Source: Zeus faber (lineage: Eukaryota > Chordata > Actinopteri > Zeiformes > Zeidae). Taken from it: DNA of 64,000 nt. Positions 34,070-45,925 of the stretch are shown here, piece by piece (within the stretch, counting starts at the first letter, position 1; every line of letters starts with the position of its first letter). The DNA is taken from assembly GCA_960531495.1 (NCBI GenBank), contig OY482848.1:29490708-29554707 (forward strand). The letters run 5' to 3'. Both the position numbers and the translations under genes were made by a program. Below the pieces are notes generated by a model, which was not told the DNA's origin, did no database searches, and saw nothing but the letters and a program-made list of their open reading frames with translations.

Positions 34070-35760
34070 CCTACTAATCTGACTCGGGCAGGCAATACAG
34101 CCCTGGGGTCGTTTCCACATGGTGGTGTATGAGGAACGTGAGGCCTGGCAGGGAAGAGAAAACATCAGAGAAGCAACACTGAAGTGCAGCCATATCTACC
34201 CTCTGAGATGGAGAGAGATGATCATTTAACAGGGCTGCAGTAAGATCGGCCGCCTTGTGAACCTCTGGGCCCAACTCATCCTGCTCATTGACCGGCGTGA
34301 CCAGAGCCATGGACGCCCCCTCCCTCCATTCTTTTAAGAGGTTTAGGTGCTAAATCTGTGGTGCCCCCTTGCCTGTCAGACCATTTGACCTCATTATCGA
34401 CCTCGCCAACCCACTATGTGACCACAAAAGGCCCTTGCCACTTCACGAGCAGTTTAGAGCTCGACGTAGGGAGCAACACTAACATCTTGTCCCTAGTGCA
34501 AATTGTCTGAGCCGAGCCCCCCGGTCATATAAGAGGCGCTGACGCTCCTGAGCCCGGAGCAAATTCTCCCTTGATAACGGTTGAATCCGAGCGTAACTTT
34601 GCTTTCGGGTCTGTCAAAGACTGTATTTCATTCTTACTGGTGCTAGGACCTTCCTCCTAATTCTCTATAATTATGTCTAGCAACCCCCGAGGTCTCCTGT
34701 TAAAGAGGAGTTTAAAGGGAGAAAATCCCGTCGAGGCCTGGGGAATCTCCAGCACCTCAAACAAGAGGGGTCCAACCACTTGTCCCAATAACGGCTATCG
34801 TCGTGAACAAACTTTCAAATCATGTTTTTTCAGCATTTTATTAAAGCGCTCCACCAGACCATCGGTCTGGGGATGGTAAACGCTGGTCCGAATTGAGAGG
34901 ACACCCTGTAAGTTCCTGAAGTGTATGTGACATAAAGGTAGTGCCCTGGTCAGTTAGGATTTCCTTAAGAATCCCAGGTTACCTGAATCAGCGCCTGTGC
35001 CACACTTTTGGCTGTAATACTATGCAGGGGCACTGCTTCGGGGTACCATGTTGCATAATTCGCTAGGACAAACACAAAACAATACCCGCGGGCACTGTGG
35101 TCTAACAGCCAAATGAGGTCCATTCCAGGTCTTCGAACGGGACCTCGACTAGGGGGAGGGGCCCCAACGGCGCTCTTGGCATAGCCGGAGGGTTGACTAA
35201 CTCGCATTCAGGACACACAGCTCACCATTTACGCACATCTGCCCAAATGCCTCACCGAAAAATACGGGTGAGTGAGCACAGCATCTGGACACATCAATAC
35301 GCCATCGACTTTAACTACCCTCTTAAAGGCTACCGCGTAGGGTGTTTCTAATGACTGCTCCAGTGGAAAATCGTCAATAGGGAAGGTAAAGGGGACTTTC
35401 CACTGGGGATCCCGCCGCCCCTGCACCTGTTGCTCCTGCCGACGACCCCTCCGCGTCTCCGCGCGCCACGCAACACTCACATCTCCCTAGCAACTGTGAA
35501 TGCACTCCCCCAGGCTCTCTCATCAACGCGTAGAAACCTGGCCAATCCGTGCCCAAAATCAGGCAATGACAGACAATAATTGTTATTATTTTTAGACTGA
35601 CAGACAGAGCAAGCTGTTTTGAAGAAGGGAGGATGGTAGTGGGAGCACTCTCAGGTGTGACTGTGTAACAATGACAATTGGTTTACATGGCTCACGGGTC
35701 AGGTAGAAGGGCCACTTAGGCGAATTTTGCTTAGGGCCAAGGAGAGTCATTACCGGCTCT
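34070..35760 (-). pseudogene. Second Gmr1-like element, opposite strand: protease end, integrase, pre-RT linker
   Basis: Minus strand, 5' to 3'. A protease C-terminal motif (GTDWPGFYALM, near 35,550) comes first. A proline-rich spacer follows. Integrase starts with the zinc-finger end and the core (GMDLIW.LDHSARGYCFVFVLANYATWYPEAVPL.SI.AKSVAQAL, 35,120-34,990) and continues in broken frame through the DQGT/FMS region and the H..TDG..ER region (about 34,960-34,830). A C-terminal region follows. Last is the linker DHLSPSQRVDMAAL..CFSDVFSSLPG...HHVETTPG (34,240-34,100), the same peptide that precedes RT in the plus-strand copy. RT itself is cut off at 34,070. This shows integrase upstream of RT. 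Confidence 0.75.
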
Positions 35761-35764
35761 GAGC

Positions 35765-36005
35765 TTGCTGCAGCAGAACGGTCTATCAACGAAGCATTCT
35801 CCTAGGAGTTGATGTCTGCGGAGGTATTCTGAACTGAAGAGTTGATCATTTTGTGACTGGGAAAAAAAAGGGATGACAAGCATGAGCTACTGGCTCCACA
35901 TTCTCATATGAATTTAATGTTGTCAACCATGACACATTTAAGCATTGTGCACATTTAAAGCCTCTTTGAAGATAATCAGCTATACCATTACCATTTTTAT
36001 ACTAC
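35765..36005 (-). pseudogene. Inverted 5' fragment of the GPCR pseudogene locus
   Basis: The minus strand matches 27,805-28,040: GGTAATGGTATAGCTGATTATCTTC.AAGA, CATGGTTGACAACATTAAA, then ATG at 35,849 followed by a peptide like the start of the 27,939 copy (MINSSVQNTS). An in-frame stop follows at codon 16 and similarity ends near 35,765, where the Gmr1-like element begins. This is a second, truncated receptor pseudogene, probably broken by the retroelement. Confidence 0.6.
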
Positions 36006-38639
36006 ATACAATAATTAAACCACATAGGCCACAATAATTGTCCACGTGTCCTAATGCCATACACTCTAGCTTAAACAGTCCTTATTATTAGTATGACCGA
36101 TTACCTACAGTATCAATTTTTCTGTGGGAGACTCCACCTTCAGGTTAAGGAGGAAGACATAGAGGGCAAATTCACAAAAGGATTGCACAGCTTTTGCGTC
36201 CGCTAAACTGGTGCACATAACAAAAGCATGATGCTAATAGAAGTGACAATCCCCCCAAAATAATGGAAAAAAAACAAAAAACAATGGTGAATGTAATTAA
36301 TGCTCAATACTGGGATTAACCCTTGTATTGTGTTCATATTTTTGGACTCTTTGTACTGTTTGGGTCAAATTGAGCCGGGATCTTTTTGGGGTTTTAAAAT
36401 ACAGAAATAATAATTTACATAAAAAACTCCTTAATATATATTGTCTTTAATTAACATTTTAGTGTTTAGTGTTTGCAATTAATCCTTGCTAGATCACATT
36501 TAACAATGGAGGAAAACAAAACTGCTAACAATTCCCAAAATCTGCACTAGTTTTCATTCCCAAATGCATTAGAATTGTATAAAATGACAGTTTTATGTAA
36601 AATGACATTCATAAGCCATTATGACAGGAAACCATAGTTGTAATTGTGCAAGAGAGAACATTTTTTGGAAAGAATTTATTTTATGGATCCGACAAGGAGC
36701 AGAAAACTATGGAGAATAATTCTTGGAAGAATTCACAAATGCGAATATAATGTTTATACATGAAAAAATAATTATTATTATGATAATAATTATGACTAAA
36801 CAGAAATGCTAAACGTATCATGTGTATGTGTTCCTATTTGGGGAAAAGAAATGTTCCCAGTGTACTTTGAAGTTCTTTGAAGTGATGCATTGGAAGAACC
36901 ACATTTTCGATTCCAGAAAGAGCCTATGAGGCCCCTTTAACACTTGGCATTATAAATTTGATTTGTATCAAAAGACCTTATCTAGACATCCGATCACGGG
37001 CCTTTGCATTAACACCTGGTATTAATAAGCGTTCCCGTTATCTTGATTCTGCCTGCATTGTGATCGGCTCTCAGTATGCAAATTAGGGAGATGGATTCGT
37101 CAACAAACATGGCACGTCTCAGGAATCAAAGCTACTTTTAATGTAATTTAATTAATTGTTTTTGATTTCCTAAAATAAGACAACAGCAACTAAAATAAAC
37201 ATTTCTTGAAGCAATTGCAGCCGCTGTGAATGCCACTACATGAAAATCGCTCTCCGTGGGTGTGCCTAAGCGCTAATGATCTGTGGGGAAGCAGAAAGCT
37301 GAAATCCGATCACCATGCAAGACAGACCACTCCAGATTAAGTCTGGCCAATCCAATAGCATTCCGATTGCAATGGGTTTTATGCACATTTTTACCTTGCA
37401 TTAACGTGCGTATTTCATTATCCAGATAACGTAGGTCGTCCAGATAATCTAGAGACTAGTGGCATAAGTACAACGGTGAACTGCTGCAGTTGCACTGGGG
37501 TCTAGTGGCTACTATTGGCGGGTTAGTGATCGGGAGGCACGTGATCCGCTGTGAATCCCTGTGCCCTGTTCCTCCAAATGAAACAAATAAAAGCAGTGTG
37601 TTTTTCATAAGGTTTTGGCTATTTTATTTTACTCAGTTTCCTTATTGAAAGAAACAAAAAAAAATAACTGTTTGTAATGGGGACACTTTCTCAGACACAC
37701 TCTTGTGTGTGGGTTGCACTGGGGGGTCCAAAAAAATATTTTCACTCTGGCCTGTCACCAATATGTTACATTACTACTAGATACTGATTGCATTTTAATG
37801 CCCGGTGTAAATGGGATATCAGAGCAAGGTTCTTTAGCGAACCATTTCTTAAAATAGCAGAATTGGAAAGAGTTGTACTCCTTTGCGAAGTCACTGCCAT
37901 CACATCACTGTAGGCAGAGATCCGAAGGTAGTTTCGAACAAATGCCATCACCCACCTTCCAATAACTCACAAAAACACTTACTAACAGTTACTAACAATT
38001 AATAACACTTAAATAACTCAAATATTTTAAAATCCCATAAAAACAAATGAGGAACAAGAACAACAATCCACAAAATAAAATTATTCTTTCGTTGGTGATG
38101 CTTCATTTTGGAAGTGCACTACCTTTCTACCTAAAGAATATTTAAAGAACCATTATATTACGCTGTGAAGATTACTAGGGAATTACACATCAATCCAGGC
38201 AATATATTATCTCTACCTAATGTAAAATATCATATTTTGCATATGCTGTGGACATTTTAAGCAACTGCTGCAGTGAAATAATAAGTAGAAAGAAAAAAGA
38301 TTAAGAGAAATATGTTATATGTATATTTAGCATGCAAAATGTTTTACACACAATTAAAGAACCCTCCAGATGATTTAAGAAAATAAATTAGGTTTGCATG
38401 AGTTTCTTTTATGAAATTACATTTTTAATACATTTCATTTGTTTGTATAAGTACTGTATTTGCATAAGTAAGTTCTCTCTGTATCTTTCTGTCTCTGAGT
38501 TCATTTGAAAAAGAAAACATGTTTTTTGGCTTCATTTAATGTCCTTATACTGTTAAGTATAAAGGCTGCCCTTTCAATCTGACCTAGAGTATTTACATTT
38601 GAATAATCATAATAATAATAATAACAATAATAATAACAA
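36006..38639. other. Intergenic, about 2.6 kb with no gene
   Basis: AT-rich DNA. The 36,920-37,540 part has the look of a degraded hAT-like MITE (TTAACACTTGGCATTA and CGATCACGG motifs recurring inverted near 37,310-37,440). There is an AAT-rich run at 38,603-38,645. Confidence 0.35.
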
Positions 38640-41065
38640 TAATTTAGAAATATAGCTGCAGGCAGCAATACACAGGGTCCAGTTTACGTAATAAAGTTCT
38701 CCAGATTCTGTGCAATGTAAAACGAGTTACAATTTTAGATTTTTTTATGGCCAATCAGAGACGAACCGTAGATTTATATACTGTAGCGTTGGTTCATGAT
38801 ATCACAAAGTGACTCAGTTCTCAATGTAACGCCAATGTTCTTCAAGTTTCGTGAGTTTACACGTATGAAACGTTCCCATTGTTGTTTGAGAAAGGTACTG
38901 GGAAACATTTTGCTTCATTGGCTTCATCTACAAATAATGGTACAAGGTTCTTCCCTTCTGCTGATGCAGCAGACAAAATGTCATCAAAGTGCTGCACTAA
39001 TTATTCCTGTACAATATCTGGTTGGAAACATGTGTCCATAAACATTCCATGTTTGTTCAATAGTTGATCAATTATTTCATCTTCTGAACTTAAACCTGCA
39101 TTTTCAGTATTATCAATGCACATAGATTCATTATTGTTGTTTGTGGTTTTAGAGGATTATTCCATTCATTGTTCAATTCTACAACCTTATACCACTTGTT
39201 ATGTATTCTCAAATACGCCAAGGCCAAATTTCGGCAATTTTTTGGCATCTGGAACAATAACAAAAACAAACTTTGTAATTCCTTTACAATAATTTTAGTT
39301 GTAAATACATTTGGCAGTATTTGGCATCCCTCCGCAACAATAATTTACAATAATAATAAATATTTTTTACTTTATAAATATAATAAGAAATTGTTAGTTT
39401 TAATTAGTACTTTGTTTAATTTTTTCTGTTAATCTACAATTGGAAAATTCTGTTTAATAGATTACTTGTCTATATTGTAATGCAGACAACATTTTTGGAA
39501 TTTTAACATTAATTTGGCATTAGAATAATTATGGATGAACTTGTCTTACCTAACATACTTAACATTTTCTGTCTTTTAATTTAAATCTGCTTAGTTTGAC
39601 TGTAGGAAACTGTTCATACGTGACATTTCTTTAAAATAGCTGTTAATTATGTACTTTAAACCAAACCTTGTCATTTTTATAACTTACCTTGTGTTTGTAC
39701 CCTATGTTAGTACATGAGCAGTCTCAGTGACGGTAGGTGACATTGGGTCTCATATTCATGGAGGTTTATGATAGTAGTTGAACTTTCGAGGTGGAGAATT
39801 TTAGAGTTTTTTTGTGAATTACATTTGAATTTGATTTTCATTACGATTTATTTCCATGAAATAGGGCTGGACGATATGACGTATCATGATACGTTTTTTT
39901 TACATTAATCAATGTCGCTAATTATCACATATATTGAATAATACTAATGCTCAATTTACAGTTTTAAGTGAATTCGCAAGACTTTACCTTAAACAATGAA
40001 TAAATGAAAAAATGTAAACTAAAAAGAGAAATAAAATAAAAAAAATATATCAGGACTTTAGATATTACTCTATCCCATTCGAATTTGTGTGCCTTTTATT
40101 TTAATATTCAAATGTATGATTGGCTGTTCGTGTCATGTGGTTGTTTCTCTGCTCTGTACGATTGGCAGTTTGTTTTGTGTCTTTGTAGGTAGAGAAAAAC
40201 GGACTCTGTATCAAACTGTATCGAAAATAAATTTCAAAAATCATCGGTTTCGTTGAAGATTTCATCGTGAAAATTATCCAGATTGTTTAATAGCCCAGCC
40301 ATATGATGAAATACGAAAAATGTTATGGTATTTCTGTGAGTAATTATCATTTCACGGCTTCTATTTTTCCGACACCTCACTGGATCTTGAACGCATCACT
40401 CGGTCGCACATTTTCAGTGGATCCTAATCAACGCAGCGATGAGTTTTTATGGACTAATTTTTCTGTATTTTTCATTAATCCGGCAAAGTAATGTGGACCA
40501 CAGAGAAAATATATCAATCGAACAGATCCACAGACCAGATAAGAAGCTATATAAATATACACGTAAATTGATAGTTTGGTAATGTTGAACCACTACAAAG
40601 TGACGGACTCTACACCACACACGAGACACGGTGGCGTGGCAATGGACATTCTCAATTGGAATCTGTACATTTATAGTAAAAAATATGATGACGTCATAAA
40701 GTGTCAGGTAAATCTCATCTTGTTCATTTTGTTCACGAATAGTGATGTGTCAGTTAACCAAGACCTATATTATATTTGGGGTCAGAGTTGATTTGGATGA
40801 AATTTAAAACACAAGATCCTTGTGACATACCTGTTTAAACGACACCTTAACCGTGTTCATAGATTGTGTCATTGTTTTTGATTGATTTGTTTGGCTGAAA
40901 CTTCGACCACAAAGTTTTTGTGACATACCGGTTCGAACAAGACGTGACAGTCTTCATAGGTTCTGCTGATGTTGTGTTCCAGATACTTTTAGATTTAAAA
41001 ATTCCGAAAATTTTCCTAGAACAATAACAACAGCCCTATGGGCTGGACCCCTAATGAGAATTATA
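38640..41065 (+). repeat. Long non-coding dispersed repeat R3
   Basis: It begins ATATAGCTGCAGGCAGCAATA and ends AACAACAGCCCTATGGGCTGGACCCC, a start and end pair seen in a common teleost repeat. The 40,795-41,010 part is related to 62,650-62,960 in inverted orientation (TTGTGACATACCGGTT.GAAC, TGAA.TTTTAAATCCAAAA). It contains no reading frame of note and has a smaller inverted-end insert at 39,863-40,300. Confidence 0.4.
39863..40300. mobile_element. Probable MITE inside repeat R3
   Basis: It begins AGGGCTGGACGATATGACG and ends GTTTAATAGCCCAGCC, giving short imperfect inverted ends of the GGGCTGG type common in hAT-like fish MITEs. It has no coding capacity. Confidence 0.4.
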
Positions 41066-41105
41066 ATAATGTAATTATATGAATCTAAATCAGTGGCTAT
41101 TGACA

Positions 41106-44100
41106 TCAGTAGGGCAAAGCGTTCTGTTTCAGTTGCACCAGGCTGACTGAAGAGCCCACACCAAATCCAGCGTACAGAGGCTCGGAGAACTGGGCCTTGA
41201 ACCTGTGGATGAGCTCCATGCTCTCCGTCACAGAGTAGAAGGCCACCGCATTGCCGGCGTAGTCCAGATACACGCCGATCCTCGCAGCCCTGGAAGCGTC
41301 CGGCAGATCCTGGTCCGTTTGGTTGTGCCAGACCGAGTAGCCCGAGTCAGAGCAGAGGAGGCTCCAGGACTTGTCGTTGTAGCCCAGCAGGCTGTGAGAG
41401 TTCTTGCCCTTGCGGCTGATGCTCTTGTAGGCCACGCCGATGGAGAACTCGCCGGTCCACTCAGCCTCCCAGTAGAACCTGGAGCCAGCCAGGGCCTCCA
41501 GGCACAGCACCTGGGAGAAGCCGTCAAAGCGGTCCGGGTGGTCTGAGTAAAACTGAGATGTTTTCTTGCGGATGACCTTCTGGTTCCCATTGGACAGAAC
41601 CAGCTCCTTATAGGCAGTGTTCGGATCGAAGGACATCTTGCAGGAGTCTGTAGGAGTCAAATTTAATATGGAATGTGTTTGGCAGTTCCATCAATTTTTT
41701 TCTGACTGCAGATCATGCTGATATAGGTAAGTCAAGGCAAGTTTATTTGTATAGAGCATTTCATACACAAGAACACTTCAAAGTGCTTTACATACGGCGT
41801 ATACCTGGATTGTGAATAATCTTCTGGTCACTATACATACATTTTGTGAAGGCAGAAGCCTAGGAAAGGTTTGCAATATTCATTTATGTGATTTTTGGCC
41901 CCCTTAAACTGTCCTCTCCTATTCAATTATTCCAAAAGATATGCGTTCAAATGAGAGAAAACAGCATTGCATCCATTCTTGCACAAAATGACAGGGCGGT
42001 CTACTTACACTTCAGGAAGTCAGCTCTAGTTTTGGGCTCCTTAAAATCTACCCTGGATGGCACTGATTGAAAAGGGTACAAAACAACAGCTTCATTCGTT
42101 GAAGATAATATGGGGTAGTCTATTCTCAATTTTAAGGATTTAACGTCCAAATTTAAATTATGTGGCATTATTGAACAGTCACGACTTTACACACTTACCT
42201 TTTAGTCGTTTGTCCCCATTTCTTGGCAAAAGTATGTACACAGGGGTTTCACTCACTGTTGGGACGATATCACATCAGGTTGACCGGTTACTTGGTTAAT
42301 TTTTTAATAATTTTTAGCAATACAATCCGCCGGGAGACCAACCTGTCTTGGAGATTTTGCTCAGCTCTTTCTTGCAGATGTCGTCCACGTGTTCCTTCAT
42401 GTCTGAGGCCGTCTTGCTTATCTCGCCGAAGGAAAACTGGGGGTTGATCAGCACCTTGGGCACCATGGGCTCGGGGCGGACGCACAGCGTGGGGAAATTC
42501 TGTACACCACCCGAAGGAAAGAAAGTCATGTTTAACGTGTCAGTATGCAGCAGGTATCATCGCTCTGAAATATTTTAAGCTTAGTCAATCCAAACTGGTA
42601 TGCACCTAACCCTCCGACAGGGTTATACACTGGGAATAACATGATTTTATATATATTAATATATTTGATATGATGTATTTTGTCATTTAATTTTCTAATT
42701 TTCTTTAAAGGCTTTGATATGCTTGTCTGTTCCATTTATCAGCATATTTACTCCTTGTATTTTGCGCTGAACCCGCTTGATATTTGAATTCGGACTACAT
42801 GCTCCAAACGTCAATATTCTGACATATTCTGTATTGTCTACGGTGAGGACTTTGCACTTCTTTGACTGTGATATGGACAGATTTATATATGTTTTTATTG
42901 TTTTCTCATCAGTAGGACCGTTTATGTAAAAATGTCTCCCAGCCATTTTTTATTTTTACTGCCATATTTTACTGGAAAAATCAGCCAGGTCAAATGTCCT
43001 GTTGTCAAATGTATTTAATTTCCTTCCTGCCTGCAGGAAGTGGATGTTGTCCTCCGTTTCAAGGATCTGCCGCAGCTCGGCATCTCTGCGCTGCAGCTCC
43101 AGGATCTCCTGCTCCAGGCGCTCCAGGTATCCCTCCGCATGTGACATGGCCGCCTGCATGTTGGCTTGTATCAGCTGCTTGATCTCGTCGCGCCAGCGCT
43201 CCACAGCCTGGAGCATCTCGTGGAATGTCTTGTCGCTGTCTGTTTGTGCCCGCAGAGCTGCGCTCTGCGGAGGAGAGCGGGTTGTGAGGAAGAAGGTGTT
43301 AGAAAGCTGGCATAATGCGGTAACCCGCCTGGGAAACATGCAGAATAAATAAATATATACATAAATAAAGGGGATTGGGCCTCATTCATGAATATGTGCG
43401 TAAAAATGTTCTTACTTGGTGCGCAAAAGAGCTGGGTACGCAAAGTCAGTGCTGGTAGAGTTGAACATAGAAAACACACAAATCAATATACGCAAAGATA
43501 AATAATGTACAGTAGATGTCGGAATAATATTATGTATAATATGTGTGTGTAATATTGAATATATACTATTTTGTTTTACTAATTGCAGTTCTAGTATGCC
43601 ACATGTAGTTAAAGTTCAACAATATTATTTTCCAGGACTCTGACACATGGTCCGAGGTAGTTCAAAATTGTCTTCTAAAGTAAGAACAAATTCAAGTAGA
43701 AAAGGTTGAATCCCAAATTTTTGCTTCAACCACATAATTTAAGCACAAATCTGTGCGGCGCACTGTTCATGAATGAGGCCCATTGTGTTTTATTGAGGAG
43801 GCCTATTTTACATAAAGAAAAAATCCATCCAAAGCAGCGAAGAGTGCGGGAGAGAGGAAAAGAGAGTACAGGCAGGGTGGAGTGGGTGGAGAAGAGTGTC
43901 CAGAGTGATCTGTGACAGGAGGGTTCCAGCAAGAGTGAAGGGGAAGGTCTACAGGACGGTAGTGAGACCAGCTACGTATGTTGTACGGTTTAGAGGCTGT
44001 GGCACTGACAAAAAGGCAGGTGGCTGAACTGGAGGTGGCAGAGTTGAGGATGTTGAGATTTTCATTGGGAGTGACAAGGATGGACAGAATTAAGAATGAG

Positions 44101-45901
44101 TACAATAGAGGGACAGCTCAGGTTGGGCAGTTTGGTGGAAAAGTGAGAGAGGCCCGATTGAGATGGTTTGGACACGTGTGTAGGAGAGATGAGAGTTACA
44201 ATGGGAGAAGGACGCTGAGGATGGAGCTGCCAGGCAAGAGGAAAAGAGGAAGGCCAAAGAGAAGGTTTATGGATGTGGTGAGGGAGGACATGCAGGCGGT
44301 TGGTGTAAGGGAGGAAGATGCGCAGAACAGAAGGTATTGGAGGCAGATGAGCTGCTGTGGCGACCCCAAACAGGAGCAGCCCAAAGAAGAAGATCCATTT
44401 ATTTATACAGTTATTGGCCTTGGTGCATATATTTCTAGATTTTTGACAAGGGAACTCAATTTATAATGGTACCCTGCATGTTCGGGAACCACAGAAATTC
44501 TGCAATTTGGAAGTGGAAAATATACCTAGATCCAAAATATCACTCTCTGGTCACATACTCTCTTAAGATATTAATACAAATACAAGCATGTTCATGCAGT
44601 CAAGGAACAACTAAAAAATATCAGGTTTTCTGAGGATGAGTAATTCACTTTTATAAGAACCTGTTGGCATTCACTGCAGTTCAAAGACAAGACCAGTCCT
44701 ATGAGTTCCAAGTAGAAAAGTAATTTGAGATATGTTGAATCTTGAAATGGTTACTTTGACATTTTTCACCTTTTTCAAATGGCAGTTTGAGTTACTTTTA
44801 AGATGTTCTACCATATCCATATCCATGTATCAGTTTCAATAACATTTAATTTTACTTTGAGAACATCAACATTGTGCCTGAGCTCCTGTAGCTCCTTCGT
44901 CCTCTCCTGAATGATGTGCTGGACCTCTGACTGAGTCACCACCAGGACTTTCTGATGAGAAGACAAAACCTTGTTAAATATCAAGAAAAAGCTTCACTAT
45001 AATGTTAATTGGCCACAACAAAATACTATTTAGTGCATGTCACATTCACTTTTAAATAAATGGCCTGGTATGCTAAAAATCAAGGAATTTAAAAACAGTG
45101 GCCCAAAACACGAATGTTTAGACTGTCACAAATAGTGATACTTCAGGCAAAGTCTGGCAGACCCCAGCAGTTAGACTTGCTAAGTTTCCAAAAAGTGCCA
45201 GGTCTCATTCTAACCACCCATTCTATGGGCTTTCCTTTGAGCAAGCTAGCAGTCTCTGTAACAGCTCTGTGACTTTGACTCCCTCCACAACAAAATAGCA
45301 TGAAATCCGAGCCTCGACTTACTTGTTTCTCAATGCGTTCCTCCTCTGCCGATATGATATTGTGGCCGCGGTGCTCCCTGACCGTGCACAGAACACATAT
45401 ACACATCTGGTCCGAGCGGCAGAACAACTCAAGGCCCTTCTCGTGCTGGGGACAGATCTTCCTGTCCAGGTGACCGGTCTCGTCCACCAGCTTGTGCCTC
45501 TTGAAGGTGGCTGACTCGTAGTGTGGCTTGACATGGGTCTCGCAGTAATAAGCCAGGCATACGAGGCAGGACTTGACAGCCTTCTTGCGACGGCCGACAC
45601 AGAAGTCGCACTGGACCTCTCTGTGCAGGTGGGGAAAAGGCATGAGCTCGGGCACGCGGGTCTGTCGCAGCTCCTGTGCAACATTGGGCACGTTGCGCCG
45701 CAGCACGGGTCTTGGTGTGAAGGTGGCTCGGCACTGCGGGCAGCCGTACACGCCGATGTGGTCAAACTGGTCCCAGTAGACTTTGATGCAATCCAGGCAG
45801 CAGGTGTCTCCACAGGGGATGGTGACGGGGTCTCTCAGCTCATCCATGCACAGAGGACAGGCATATGGCTCTGGGGGCAGAGGGAAACTGGACTCTGCCA
45901 T
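41106..45901 (-). CDS. finTRIM-type E3 ubiquitin ligase (RING, B-boxes, coiled coil, PRY-SPRY)
   Basis: Five coding exons on the minus strand join in phase: 45,901-45,323; 44,951-44,856 (96 bp); 43,264-43,031 (234 bp); 42,499-42,343 (157 bp); 41,647-41,106 with stop, 535 codons in all. ATG 45,901 (MAESS) is chosen over 45,925 (MENYF) because TRIM proteins of this group start just before the RING. RING C15..C18, C30-G-D32, C35..C38, C54..C57; the usual RING His is Asp32. B-box region with two zinc-binding modules (CDFC..., CPQHEKGLELFCRSDQMCICVLC). Coiled coil in exons 2-3. PRY-SPRY in exon 5 (FDPNTAY.ELVLS, DHPDRFDGFSQVLC, FYWEAEW, RIGVYLDYAGNAVAFYS). The 96- and 234-bp exons are the sizes known for finTRIMs. 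All junctions are GT-AG except the exon 3 donor, which is GC. Members of the family act in antiviral innate responses in fish, and some are E3 ligases. The paralogue cannot be named. Confidence 0.9.
41726..41800 (+). repeat. LINE/SINE 3'-tail repeat in finTRIM intron 4
   Basis: The blocks AAGGCAAGTTTATTTGTATAG and TTCAAAGTGCTTTACAT are a widespread teleost retroposon end. It is short and has no other function. Confidence 0.5.
43377..43781. mobile_element. MITE in finTRIM intron 2, PIF/Harbinger-like
   Basis: Perfect inverted ends GGGCCTCATTCATGAA at 43,377-43,392 and its complement at 43,766-43,781, flanked on both sides by ATT, a 3-bp target duplication. It is about 405 bp without a transposase frame. 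A 3-bp duplication fits PIF/Harbinger elements. Confidence 0.7.
43820..44400 (+). pseudogene. RTE-type LINE, 3' end of ORF2
   Basis: Plus-strand peptide from 43,978: LYGLEAVALTKRQ, LRMLRFSLGVTRMDRI.NEY, ARLRWFGHVCRRDE, GKRKRGRPKRRFMDVVREDM, then GDPKQEQPKEED. This is the standard C-terminal end of RTE ORF2 in fish. It is an 5'-truncated copy, on the opposite strand to the finTRIM gene whose intron 2 it occupies. Confidence 0.8.
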
Positions 45902-45925
45902 GACGTCCATAAAATAATTTTCCAA

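Noticed and set aside
41205..41590. Open frames on the plus strand and in the other minus frame over the SPRY exon
   Set aside because: Shadows of the finTRIM SPRY exon caused by its high GC content.
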